Source: Bacteroidales bacterium
Lineage (GTDB): Bacteria; Bacteroidota; Bacteroidia; Bacteroidales; GWA2-32-17
Length of the DNA: 64,000 nucleotides
Reading direction: 5' to 3'
NCBI GenBank assembly: GCA_026416095.1
Contig: JAOAFV010000021.1
Location: forward strand, 62,001 to 126,000
Every line of letters starts with the position of its first letter. The first letter of the stretch is position 1. Shown here piece after piece: positions 54,197-63,144 of the stretch. The notes under the pieces are model-generated. The model worked only from the letters and a program-made list of their open reading frames with translations, had not been told where the DNA came from and did no database searches. Made by a program: the position numbers and the translations under genes.

Positions 54197-54212
54197 ATTT
54201 AACTTAACATTT

Positions 54213-56825
54213 CTAACTCATGCTTATTTCAGGATTTTTTTCATCGGCTTCTTTATTGTTTTGTTCTTCTATCCACTTAAATGAATGGATTTTATTAATG
54301 GATAAGTTTAACTTTTTACCTTTCACATTTTCTTTTTTAACAGGAGTAAACTCAGAGATGTTAATAACTTTACATTTATTTTTTGATGTTATTATTTCAA
54401 GTAAGGGTTGCTGAATATAAGTAACTTCCTGAATAAACGAATTTTCGTCGCCATCAGTAAGATTAATAAGTTTTTCAACAGTTCGCGGTATAAATCTTTT
54501 AATAAAATACGATTTACGCTTGTTACTATAGTAAACAATTGTTAAAGGAATATTTTTGTATTTATCAATAAAAATTAAGTTATCTTCAAAATGCACATTC
54601 AAGTCGGCTCTATAAGTCCTATAAAACCCCGACTTTGTAATTGCAATAATCCAATCATTTTCAGTAAATTTTCCTAAATATTTACCATTATTATGAGAGA
54701 GACGATTAATTGTGCCATCATAATAAAAATCTATGCCTTCGTCGATGGTTTGAGTTTTTTCAACTAATTTTACTTTATAAACTTCGTTTTTTGTTAAAAT
54801 ATTTCCTATTGCATTTTTTCCTTTAACCAGAAAATCTGCAAAATTTACATTAAATACCAATTTTTTTAAATGTGGTTTAGGCTTTAAAAATACTTGAACA
54901 ATATCGGCTTCATTACTTTTTGACGACGATATCCACAATATTTTACTGTTATTTGAGCCTTGTGTTAAATTATATTTCTTTTCTCTTAACAAAGAATTTA
55001 TTTTACATCTTTTGATATACGTATATTTTGTTTGGCCATCAAGATATATTAAGTTATATACAGTCCTTTTATCATCTTTATTGTATACAGAAACGTGAAC
55101 TATGTTTTTACCAACAAATTGTTTATCGCTAACTTTTGTAATAAAATAAGTACCATCACTAAGAACAACAAGAATATCGTCTAATTCAGAGCAATCGCAA
55201 ACATACTCATCTTTTTTTAAAGAAGTGCCAATAAAACCATCTTCGCGATTAACGTACAGTTTCTTATTAGCAACAACAACTCTTTGAGCTTCAATAACAT
55301 CAAAATATTTCAACTCAGTTTTTCTTTGTTTATCGGCACCATATGTCTTTTTTAAATAATTAAAATAATTGATAGTGTATTCGACAATGTTATTTAAGTG
55401 ATTTTGTACTTCTTCGATAGTTATTTCAATTTCTTTAAGTTTCTTATCTGCTTCATTAACATTATATTTCGAAATTCTTTTTATGTGTAATTCAAGTAAT
55501 TTTAAAATATCTTCTTCAGTTATTTTGCGTTTTAGTAATTTTTCATATTCCAACAGCGAGTTATAAGTCACAGAAATAACTTCGTCCCATGTTTCAGCAT
55601 TTTCTATTTTACGGTATATTTTGTTTTCAATAAAAATTTTTTCCAAAGTAGCGGAATGCCATTGTTCATATAGGTCGTTTAGTTGTATTTCAAGTTCTTT
55701 TTTTAATAAGTTGAGAGTTCTATCGACAGAATATTTTAAAATATCTTTTACACCAATAAATAATGGTTTGTTATCTTTAATTACACAAGAATTAACCGAT
55801 ACAGAAATTTGGCAATCGGTAAAAGCATATAAAGCATCTATTGTTTTATCGGTCGAAGTTCCTGGTGCTAAGTGAAGAATTATTTCTACTTTATCGGAAG
55901 TGTTATCGTCGATTTTCTTTATTTTTATTTTACCTTGTTCGTTAACTTTAATTATTGATTCAATTAAACGTTCTGTTGTTACCCCAAACGGGAGTTCTGT
56001 AATAACAAGAGTTTTGTTATCTAATTTTTTTATTTTTGCTCTTATTTTAACACTTCCACCCCTAAGCCCATCGTTATATTTCGAAACATCTATCATTCCT
56101 CCTGTAGGAAAATCAGGAAACAATTCAAAATCTTCATTTTTAAGGTATTTAATAGAAGCATCTATAACTTCTACAAAATTATGAGGTAAAATTTTAGAAG
56201 CTAACCCGACAGCAATCCCTTCGGCTCCTAAAACTAAGAGTAAAGGGAAACGCACTGGAAGAGTAACTGGTTCTAAACTTCTTCCATCGTAAGAAGGTTT
56301 CCATTCAGTTATTTTATCATTAAACAAAACTTCTTTCGAAAATTTTGAAAGACGTGCTTCAATATAACGTGGTGCAGCTGCTGAATCGCCTGTTAAAATA
56401 TTTCCCCAGTTTCCTTGGGTATCAATAAGTAAATCTTTTTGTCCCAATTGAATAAGTGCTTCATTTATGCTAGCATCGCCATGAGGGTGAAATTGCATTG
56501 TATAACCTATTATATTAGCAACTTTGTTGTATCGACCATCGTCTAGTTTTTTCATTGCATATAATATACGACGCTGAACAGGTTTAAGACCATCGTCTAT
56601 ATGAGGCACTGCTCTTTCTAATATGACATACGATGCATAAGTTAACCACCAATCCTTATAGAATCCCGATAATTTAGTTTCGGCAATTTGTGAATATTTT
56701 TTTTGATTTTCTTGCTGGGTATCTAGTTTATCATTCGACAAAGCATCGCTTATATTATCATTTTCTGACTCTTTATTTTCAATATTATTTTCCTCGTAAA
56801 GATTATCAAAAAATTCGTCTTTCAT
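54213..56825 (-). CDS. parC: DNA topoisomerase IV subunit A
   Basis: ParC is the DNA-cleaving subunit of the type IIA topoisomerase that separates replicated chromosomes. The 870-residue protein has the winged-helix region YVILERAVPHIDDGLKPVQRRILYAM, the HPHGDAS loop and the catalytic Tyr in APRYIEARLS. The C-terminal domain is a beta-pinwheel-like region of lower similarity. An acidic, Asn-rich N-terminal tail of about 45 residues precedes the core. It lies 2 bases after parE. Confidence 0.96.
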   Translation of the reverse strand: MKDEFFDNLYEENNIENKESENDNISDALSNDKLDTQQENQKKYSQIAETKLSGFYKDWWLTYASYVILERAVPHIDDGLKPVQRRILYAMKKLDDGRYNKVANIIGYTMQFHPHGDASINEALIQLGQKDLLIDTQGNWGNILTGDSAAAPRYIEARLSKFSKEVLFNDKITEWKPSYDGRSLEPVTLPVRFPLLLVLGAEGIAVGLASKILPHNFVEVIDASIKYLKNEDFELFPDFPTGGMIDVSKYNDGLRGGSVKIRAKIKKLDNKTLVITELPFGVTTERLIESIIKVNEQGKIKIKKIDDNTSDKVEIILHLAPGTSTDKTIDALYAFTDCQISVSVNSCVIKDNKPLFIGVKDILKYSVDRTLNLLKKELEIQLNDLYEQWHSATLEKIFIENKIYRKIENAETWDEVISVTYNSLLEYEKLLKRKITEEDILKLLELHIKRISKYNVNEADKKLKEIEITIEEVQNHLNNIVEYTINYFNYLKKTYGADKQRKTELKYFDVIEAQRVVVANKKLYVNREDGFIGTSLKKDEYVCDCSELDDILVVLSDGTYFITKVSDKQFVGKNIVHVSVYNKDDKRTVYNLIYLDGQTKYTYIKRCKINSLLREKKYNLTQGSNNSKILWISSSKSNEADIVQVFLKPKPHLKKLVFNVNFADFLVKGKNAIGNILTKNEVYKVKLVEKTQTIDEGIDFYYDGTINRLSHNNGKYLGKFTENDWIIAITKSGFYRTYRADLNVHFEDNLIFIDKYKNIPLTIVYYSNKRKSYFIKRFIPRTVEKLINLTDGDENSFIQEVTYIQQPLLEIITSKNKCKVINISEFTPVKKENVKGKKLNLSINKIHSFKWIEEQNNKEADEKNPEISMS

Positions 56826-56827
56826 TT

Positions 56828-58651
56828 TTATTCTTCAATTATTTGCAAGTTATTTATAACAAACAACTGACGCTCTGGAGTGTTATTACCCATATAAAAA
56901 CTTAATAAATTATGAATTGTATCGTTTTTAGAAAGTGTAATTGGCAGAAGTTTCATATTTTCACCAATAAATATTTTAAATTCTTCGGGCGATATTTCAC
57001 CCAAACCCTTGAATCTGGTAATTTCTACTCCTTTACCCAACTTATCAATTGCTTTTAATTTTTCTTCTTCATTATAACAATAAATGGTTTGAAATTTATT
57101 TCTTACTCTAAACAGAGGAGTTTGAAGTACATACAAATGCCCGTTTTTTACAACTTCAGGGAAATATTGTAAAAAGAAAGAAATTAATAGTAAACGAATG
57201 TGCATACCATCGGCATCAGCATCTGAAGCTATTACAATATAGTTATATCTTAAATTATCAATCCCATCTTCAATTCCAAGAGCATTTATTAATAGATTAA
57301 GTTCTTCGTTTTGATAAATAAACTTTTTAGATTTTCCGAAAAGATTTTCGGGTTTGCCACGTAAACTAAAAACAGCTTGAGTTTCTGGATTACGAACCTT
57401 AGTTATCGAACCACTTGCAGAATCACCTTCGGTAATGAATATGGTACTTTGGCTACTTAATTCGTGACTATCGGTAAAATGAATTTTACAATCGCGTAAT
57501 TTTTTATTGTGAATGCTTGCTCGCTTAGATAGTTCTCTTGTTTTTTTTTGGATTACTTGTATTGCTTTTCGTTCTTTTTCTGATTCTAATATTTTTTTTA
57601 GAATACAATCGGCCACCGTAGGATTTTTATGCAAATAATTGTCGAGTTCAACCCTAACAAAATCGCTAATAAAATTTTTAATTGAAGGACCACCTGGTCT
57701 TACATCTTTAGAACCTAATTTAGATTTTGTTTGAGATTCAAAAATAGGCTCTTCGATTCTTATACTTATAGCAGCAATAAGTGAGGTGCGTATATCCGAC
57801 GCATCGAAATCTTTTTTATAAAATTTTCGTATTGTTTCTGTAAAGGCTTCTTTAAAAGCAACAAGATGAGTGCCTCCTTGAGAAGTGTGCTGGCCATTTA
57901 CAAATGTAAAATACTCATCGTTGTATCCATCTCCATGTGTAAATGCTATTTCTATATCTTCGCCTCTAAGATACACTATAGGATATAAAGGAGTTGTATT
58001 AAGTTTTTCGCTTAATAAATCGGCAAGACCATTTTTCGAATAATAGTCTACGTAATTATACTTAATTATTAGATCTCTGTTAAGATAAACATAATTTTTA
58101 ACCATTTCTTCGACATATTCGGGTTGAAACGAAAAATTACCAAATATTTCATGATCGGGAACAAAGATTACTTCTGTACCCGTAAGCTCATTACTATCGA
58201 ATAATTGCTCTTGTAAAAGTAATCCTTTAGAAAAAATAACTTCTTTACATTTACCATCTCTAAAAGAACGTAAAATAAATGAGCTTGATAAAGCATTTAC
58301 TGCTTTAATTCCAATACCATTTAAGCCTACTGTTTTTTTAAAAACTTTCGAATCATACTTCGCACCTGTATTCATTTTTGAGGCAACGTCGATTAGTTTG
58401 CCCAGCGGTATGCCACGTCCATAATCTCTTACACGAACCTTATTACCTTCAACTTCAACTTCAATAATCTTACCAAATCCCATAATAAATTCATCTACAG
58501 CATTATCAATAATTTCTTTCAACAATACATATATACCATCGTCTCTTAACGACCCATCGCCTAATTTACCAATATACATGCCTGGCCTTTTGCGAATGTG
58601 CTCTTTCCACTCAAGTGTTATTATTGTTTCTTCGTTGTACTGTGTCCACAT
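56828..58651 (-). CDS. parE: DNA topoisomerase IV subunit B
   Basis: ParE is the ATPase subunit. The 607-residue protein has the GHKL site ([38 protein letters not shown]) and the Toprim motifs [10 protein letters not shown] and [13 protein letters not shown]. The C-terminal tail [15 protein letters not shown] fits. At 607 residues it lacks the long insert of some GyrB proteins, and pairing with parC supports ParE. A good Shine-Dalgarno, AAGGAT, precedes the start. Confidence 0.96.
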   Translation of the reverse strand: MWTQYNEETIITLEWKEHIRKRPGMYIGKLGDGSLRDDGIYVLLKEIIDNAVDEFIMGFGKIIEVEVEGNKVRVRDYGRGIPLGKLIDVASKMNTGAKYDSKVFKKTVGLNGIGIKAVNALSSSFILRSFRDGKCKEVIFSKGLLLQEQLFDSNELTGTEVIFVPDHEIFGNFSFQPEYVEEMVKNYVYLNRDLIIKYNYVDYYSKNGLADLLSEKLNTTPLYPIVYLRGEDIEIAFTHGDGYNDEYFTFVNGQHTSQGGTHLVAFKEAFTETIRKFYKKDFDASDIRTSLIAAISIRIEEPIFESQTKSKLGSKDVRPGGPSIKNFISDFVRVELDNYLHKNPTVADCILKKILESEKERKAIQVIQKKTRELSKRASIHNKKLRDCKIHFTDSHELSSQSTIFITEGDSASGSITKVRNPETQAVFSLRGKPENLFGKSKKFIYQNEELNLLINALGIEDGIDNLRYNYIVIASDADADGMHIRLLLISFFLQYFPEVVKNGHLYVLQTPLFRVRNKFQTIYCYNEEEKLKAIDKLGKGVEITRFKGLGEISPEEFKIFIGENMKLLPITLSKNDTIHNLLSFYMGNNTPERQLFVINNLQIIEE

Positions 58652-58687
58652 AGTTATCCTTATATTTTATAATGTACAGGCTTGTTG

Positions 58688-58719
58688 CAAAGTTAACTTA
58701 TTTGCTACTTTAACACAAG
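58688..58719 (-). promoter_or_regulatory. Proximal promoter of parE-parC-aroK
   Basis: On the minus strand CTTG (58719-58716), a 20-base spacer and TAACTTTG (58695-58688) match the consensus apart from the first -33 base. The start would be near 58682, about 30 bases before parE. Confidence 0.6.
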
Positions 58720-58726
58720 AAAAATG

Positions 58727-58889
58727 TTAAAAAAAACTAACATACATCAGTTGATAAGTGACTAAAGCAATTTTTGTAAATTGAAAAAAATTAACATTAA
58801 CAACTATCCTAAAAAGAAAACTGTAATAAATTTCTTAAAAAACATAGTAAAAACATCAATAAAGTATTTGCTCCTAACGATTCTTAACC
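58727..58889 (-). ncRNA. Candidate small RNA or long parE leader
   Basis: A full-consensus promoter (58895-58925) fires on the minus strand into about 160 bases without an open frame. The stretch ends in a hairpin AACTGA-TGTATG-TTAGTT (58735-58752; one G-U pair) followed by a run of T residues on the minus strand. Promoter plus terminator bracket a discrete transcript upstream of the proximal parE promoter. No known RNA family is recognised. The stem is weak and AT-rich, so read-through into parE is an alternative. Confidence 0.3.
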
Positions 58890-58894
58890 ACATG

Positions 58895-58925
58895 CAAAAT
58901 TACCTAAAACTTTAGTTGTACCAAA
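58895..58925 (-). promoter_or_regulatory. Distal minus-strand promoter upstream of parE
   Basis: On the minus strand TTTG (58925-58922), a 19-base spacer and TAATTTTG (58902-58895) match the Bacteroidota consensus exactly. The predicted start is about 240 bases from parE. Confidence 0.55.
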
Positions 58926-59016
58926 AACTGTTATAACTTGCATTTTAAATTTACCTTGTTACAGAACAATATAACACAACAAAAATTTTTTCTTTACGTT
59001 TTTCTCAACATAAGTC

Positions 59017-59044
59017 AAAATACCCTTTGTAAAGGTATTTTTTT
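59017..59044 (+). terminator. Terminator-like hairpin in the parE-surE gap
   Basis: AAAATACC (59017-59024) pairs with GGTATTTT (59034-59041), with CTTTGTAAA between, and seven T residues follow on the plus strand (59038-59044). On the minus strand the T run is shorter. No gene lies immediately upstream on the plus strand, so the transcript it would end is unknown. Confidence 0.4.
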
Positions 59045-59770
59045 AACAATATTAGTTAGTCTTTTAAATGAGTGCAAAAGTAAACTATTATAAATTTGAA
59101 ATACATAGAATTATATTAATATCGAGCTATTAATCATACAACATGTTAAACAATACAGAAATCTATAGTGCTTAAAAAATTGTAGTAGTTGCCTAAATTA
59201 CCCAACTCAAGTTAATATTGATATTTTCATGAGAAAGCTCACAATTAAATTACATTTTATTAGTAAGCAAAGTTAACAACTCGGCATTATCTATGAGAGA
59301 TATTTTACTATCTATACTCCCTTCGTATCGACTAATTTTTCCCCTACTCTATGAATTATAATTACTATGCAAATGGTGATATTACTGCAATATTTATCAT
59401 ACGTATTCGGATAAATTACAGATGCAAGACAATTAGTTTAAAGAGTATTATTGTTAATACTTATACATGTGTATTATTGCTGGTGTAAATTACAAAATAA
59501 TTAAATACATTGAATAGATGTTTCAAACAAAATTTTAATTTGCCTTAAAAGTACAGCAAAATATAAAATTCTCTCAATTTTCGTTGAATTAAAAAAATTC
59601 TTTAATAATCAATTTTATTTCAACTGTCATATTTCTACATTATCTAATTTCAGTAAATAGGCAAATAAATTTGTATAAATTGTAAACACTATTAGAGAAC
59701 GAAAAAATTATTGTATAATTTTTTTAAGTCTATTGAGAAATATTCGCTATTAAAATAAAAAAATTTTTTT

Positions 59771-59793
59771 AAAATCTTTTTTTTAAAGATTTT
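59771..59793 (+). other. Hairpin just upstream of surE
   Basis: AAAATCTTT (59771-59779) and AAAGATTTT (59785-59793) form a perfect 9-base stem around a T5 loop, ending 18 bases before the surE ATG. It could act on translation or mark the end of an upstream transcript; the following GCAAAAAAA is not a T tract on the plus strand. Confidence 0.35.
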
Positions 59794-59811
59794 TGCAAAA
59801 AAATTTTTAAG

Positions 59812-60579
59812 ATGCTTATACTAGTGACAAACGACGACGGTTATTTATCAAAAGGATTATCGACATTGATTAGAGTAGCAAAAAATTTTGGGAATGTGTA
59901 CGTTGTTGCACCTTTACATGGTTCATCAGGATTGTCACATTCAATAACAATGAAAATTCCAATAAGAGTTAAAGAACACAAGACCAACGAGAATGGTGTA
60001 AAATTTTATATTTGCAGCGGCACACCTGTAGATTCCGTAAAGCTTGCTTTAAATAAAATATTACCCAGAAAGCCCGATTTGGTTTTATCGGGCATAAATC
60101 ATGGTAGTAATTCTTCAATAAGTGTGATATATTCTGGCACTATGGCTGCTGCTTTAGAAGCAAGCATGAATGGAATACCTGCCATTGGATTTTCTTTACT
60201 CGATTACGACGAAGATGCCGATTTTACAGCTTCAGAATATTACGCTAAAGTAATAATTGAAAAAATTATAAAAAACAAAAAAAAGTATCCACAAGGTGTA
60301 GCACTAAATGTGAATATTCCAAAGTGCTCTTTAAAAAAAATAAAAGGTATAAAAATCGTGCGCATAGCCAAAGGTGTTTGGAAAGAAGAATTTGACGAAA
60401 GAGTTGATCCGCACAATCAAAAATATTATTGGCTGACAGGAGGTTTTCATAATTATGAGCCCGATGCTATCGATACAGACGAATGGGTGTTAAAAAATAA
60501 TTACATCTCTATAGTACCAGTACATGCCGACATAACTGCTTATTTTGCTTTTGAATATTTAAGAAAACTTAAATTATGA
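59812..60579 (+). CDS. surE: 5'/3'-nucleotidase SurE
   Basis: SurE is a metal-dependent nucleoside monophosphate phosphatase. The 255-residue protein has the N-terminal motif LVTNDDGYLSKGL, the VVAPLHGSSGLSHSIT segment, the CSGTPVDSVKLAL motif, LVLSGINHGSNSS and SGTMAAALEA. It overlaps the next gene by 4 bases and heads a four-gene plus-strand operon with lpxB. Confidence 0.96.
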   Translation: MLILVTNDDGYLSKGLSTLIRVAKNFGNVYVVAPLHGSSGLSHSITMKIPIRVKEHKTNENGVKFYICSGTPVDSVKLALNKILPRKPDLVLSGINHGSNSSISVIYSGTMAAALEASMNGIPAIGFSLLDYDEDADFTASEYYAKVIIEKIIKNKKKYPQGVALNVNIPKCSLKKIKGIKIVRIAKGVWKEEFDERVDPHNQKYYWLTGGFHNYEPDAIDTDEWVLKNNYISIVPVHADITAYFAFEYLRKLKL

Positions 60580-60866
60580 AAAATAAATTAAACAATTTTT
60601 TTTGTGGTTTCTCGTTGGGATTGATATTACCTTTTATTGCTACATATGTTTTTTATTTATTACAAAAATCTTATCATTCATTAAATAATTTTATTGCTAT
60701 TAATTACAAATATGGCTCACTGCCAGGTATTTTAACTTTTTGCCTGATGATAAACATACCTGTAGTATATTATCTTTTAAAAAGAGAATATTATAAAGGG
60801 GCACGCGGCGCATTTACAGCAATTGTACTTTGGTCTGTTTTTATTCTTTATTTGAAGTTTAAATAA
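60576..60866 (+). CDS. Small membrane protein, unknown function
   Basis: This 96-residue protein has about three hydrophobic helices (residues about 7-27, 43-63 and 76-93) with a basic loop LKREYYKGARGA before the last. It overlaps surE and lies 1 base before lpxB, so a role linked to envelope lipid assembly is possible by context only. I recognise no domain. Confidence 0.7.
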   Translation: MKNKLNNFFCGFSLGLILPFIATYVFYLLQKSYHSLNNFIAINYKYGSLPGILTFCLMINIPVVYYLLKREYYKGARGAFTAIVLWSVFILYLKFK

Positions 60867-60867
60867 G

Positions 60868-61986
60868 ATGAAATATTTTATTATAACTGGTGAGAAATCA
60901 GGAGAAATACATGCTGTTAATTTAATAAAAGAATTAAAAAAAATAGATAAAAATTCTGTTTTTAAAGGTTGGGGCGGAAGTTTAATGCAATCAGAAAATG
61001 TAGAAATTATTGTAGATATTGCTAACTTAAGTATAATGGGAATTATTGAGGTTTTAAAAAAAATACCGTTTTTATTAAAAGCCTATCGCAATACAATACA
61101 ATACATTATAAAGTATAACCCCGACGCTATTATTTTAGTCGACTTCCCTGGCTTAAATTTAAGATTTGCAAAAAACCTTTCAAAAAAAGGTTTTAACGTT
61201 TTTTATTACGTTTCTCCAACTGTGTGGGCTTGGAATAAATCAAGAATCGAAATAATAAAAAAATATGTAAAAAAACTTTTCGTAATATTACCATTCGAAA
61301 AAGAATTTTATAAGCAATTTGGCATTGAAGTAGAATACGAAGGGCATCCTATTATTGATCAAATAGAAAATTTTAAAGAAAGCAACAAAAGCATAGATTT
61401 TTTTAAAAATAATAATATACCTACATCTAAAGAAATAATAGCCATATTGCCAGGCAGTAGATTACATGAAATTAAATCAGCATTGCCAATCATAAAAAAA
61501 CTTACTGCTAAATATAAACAATATACTTTTGTAATAGCAGGAATAACAAACATAGATAAAAACATCTATTATAAATACACAAGCGATAATGTTTATATTG
61601 TATTCAATAAAACTTACGAATTATTATCTTATGCAAAAGCAGCTATTGTTAATTCTGGCACAGCTACATTAGAGACAGCGCTATTTAATGTACCTCAAGT
61701 TGTTTTTTATAAACTAAATCCAGTATCATATTTTATAGGCCGATTACTTGTAAAAGTAAAATACATTTCACTCGTCAACCTAATATTAAACAGAAAGTGT
61801 GTTGCAGAGTTAATACAATTCAAGTTTAATCTAAAAAATTTAGAAAAAGAATTTAAACAAATTTTAAATGAAAATATAAGAAACAACATAATTTTAGGAT
61901 ATAAAGAATTAAAAGATAAAATAGGTGAAAAAGGTGTTTCTGAAAGAATAGCTTTAAAAATTTTTAAAGAAATTGAATACAAGTAG
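60868..61986 (+). CDS. lpxB: Lipid-A-disaccharide synthase
   Basis: LpxB joins lipid X and UDP-diacylglucosamine in lipid A synthesis. The 372-residue protein begins MKYFIITGEKSGEIHAVNL, with GWGGSLMQ, DFPGLNLRFAK, YVSPTVWAWNKSRI, YEGHPIIDQ, LPGSRLHEI and NSGTATLETAL, all typical family landmarks. Peripheral membrane enzyme. It overlaps the SpoIID-like gene by 14 bases. Confidence 0.97.
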   Translation: MKYFIITGEKSGEIHAVNLIKELKKIDKNSVFKGWGGSLMQSENVEIIVDIANLSIMGIIEVLKKIPFLLKAYRNTIQYIIKYNPDAIILVDFPGLNLRFAKNLSKKGFNVFYYVSPTVWAWNKSRIEIIKKYVKKLFVILPFEKEFYKQFGIEVEYEGHPIIDQIENFKESNKSIDFFKNNNIPTSKEIIAILPGSRLHEIKSALPIIKKLTAKYKQYTFVIAGITNIDKNIYYKYTSDNVYIVFNKTYELLSYAKAAIVNSGTATLETALFNVPQVVFYKLNPVSYFIGRLLVKVKYISLVNLILNRKCVAELIQFKFNLKNLEKEFKQILNENIRNNIILGYKELKDKIGEKGVSERIALKIFKEIEYK

Positions 61987-63142
61987 TATTAACATAATAT
62001 TTAACATAATATTTACTTCTTTAATGTTATGTTTAACATTTTCATTAACATGTCAGAGTATTAAAGTGGCATTATTTTACAATAAACAAGTTACCGAAAT
62101 TTTTATAACACCATATTTTGGTTCGTATAACATTTATGTAAACGATTCACTAATAAACAATACATCAAACTCTTTTTTAATAAGAAAAATAAATAATTCA
62201 TTAGAATTAAAAATTTTACACGACTCTACGTATATTTGTAACACAATACACTTTAAAAAAAAAGATAGCATTTCAGCTTTAAGGCTTAAAGTTATATCAC
62301 CTTTTACAACCGACCGCTATTACAATGATGATTTATACATTACAAATGTTAATAATAACCTAAGGATTATTAATATTGTAGAACTTGAAAAGTATATTTG
62401 TGGTGTAGTAGAAAGCGAAACCGGATATCATAACAACATAGAATATTACAAAATACAGGCAATTTTATGTCGTACATATACTCTAAAAAACTTAGGTAAA
62501 CATTTTGATGAAGGTTTTAATTATTGCGACGATGTTCACTGTCAATCATATAAAGGTATAAACTATTCAAAATCATCGAACACACTTATTTACGAAGCAA
62601 TTAATTCAACTCACAATCTTGTTATTGTAGATACACTATTAAATTTAATTGATGCTGTCTATCATGCCAATTGTGGCGGTCAAACCATGAATGCCGAAGA
62701 TGTTTGGAATTCTAAGCGTTATTATCTCAGGAGTATTTATGACCCATATTGCAAAAAAAAGAGAAATACTTTATGGAATAAGGTAATAAGCTTAAACGAA
62801 TTTAATAATTTTTTAAATGATAATGGTTTTAAAGTCAATATTAATAATGAATATGAATTTATCCAAATGCAACGTCGGGCAAATTTAAAAATAAACAACG
62901 AAAGCATTAGTTTACGAAAAATTAGAGAATATTTTAACCTAAAATCTACATTTTTCAATATAAAAGTAAAGAACGATAGTGTTTATTTCGAAGGGAAAGG
63001 AATAGGACATGGTGTTGGTTTATGCCAAGATGGAGCTGAACAAATGACACTCGAAGGTTTTACTTTCGATAATATTATTAATTTCTACTATAAAGGTGTT
63101 AAAATAGTTGATTATCATAATATCTGGTTGTTTAAGGAATAA
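61973..63142 (+). CDS. SpoIID/LytB-domain protein (putative peptidoglycan hydrolase)
   Basis: This 389-residue protein has the SpoIID core: YICGVVESETGYHNNIEYYKIQAILCRTYT in parts, AVYHANCGGQTMNAEDVW, and the C-terminal signature GHGVGLCQDGAEQM. SpoIID proteins are lytic transglycosylases on denuded glycan strands. The frame starts at a TTG (61973) inside the lpxB end, which gives a plausible signal peptide (NIIFNIIFTSLMLCLTFSLTC, split). The ATG alternative at 62024 gives only a short hydrophobic stretch, so I keep the TTG start with modest confidence. Confidence 0.85.
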   Translation: MNTSSINIIFNIIFTSLMLCLTFSLTCQSIKVALFYNKQVTEIFITPYFGSYNIYVNDSLINNTSNSFLIRKINNSLELKILHDSTYICNTIHFKKKDSISALRLKVISPFTTDRYYNDDLYITNVNNNLRIINIVELEKYICGVVESETGYHNNIEYYKIQAILCRTYTLKNLGKHFDEGFNYCDDVHCQSYKGINYSKSSNTLIYEAINSTHNLVIVDTLLNLIDAVYHANCGGQTMNAEDVWNSKRYYLRSIYDPYCKKKRNTLWNKVISLNEFNNFLNDNGFKVNINNEYEFIQMQRRANLKINNESISLRKIREYFNLKSTFFNIKVKNDSVYFEGKGIGHGVGLCQDGAEQMTLEGFTFDNIINFYYKGVKIVDYHNIWLFKE

Positions 63143-63144
63143 TG

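Larger units (their letters stand above)
58652..59811. other. 1.16-kb gene-free region between parE and surE
   Basis: No open frame of 60 codons or more exists on either strand, and I recognise no tRNA, tmRNA or RNase P. The parE end holds two tandem minus-strand promoters and a candidate small RNA. A plus-strand terminator-like hairpin lies at 59017-59044. A -7-like box (TAAATTTG, 59091-59098) and two minus-strand TAnnTTTG matches (59075-59082, 59268-59275) lack -33 partners. The stretch 59100-59760 shows nothing I can support and could be a decayed gene. Confidence 0.6.
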
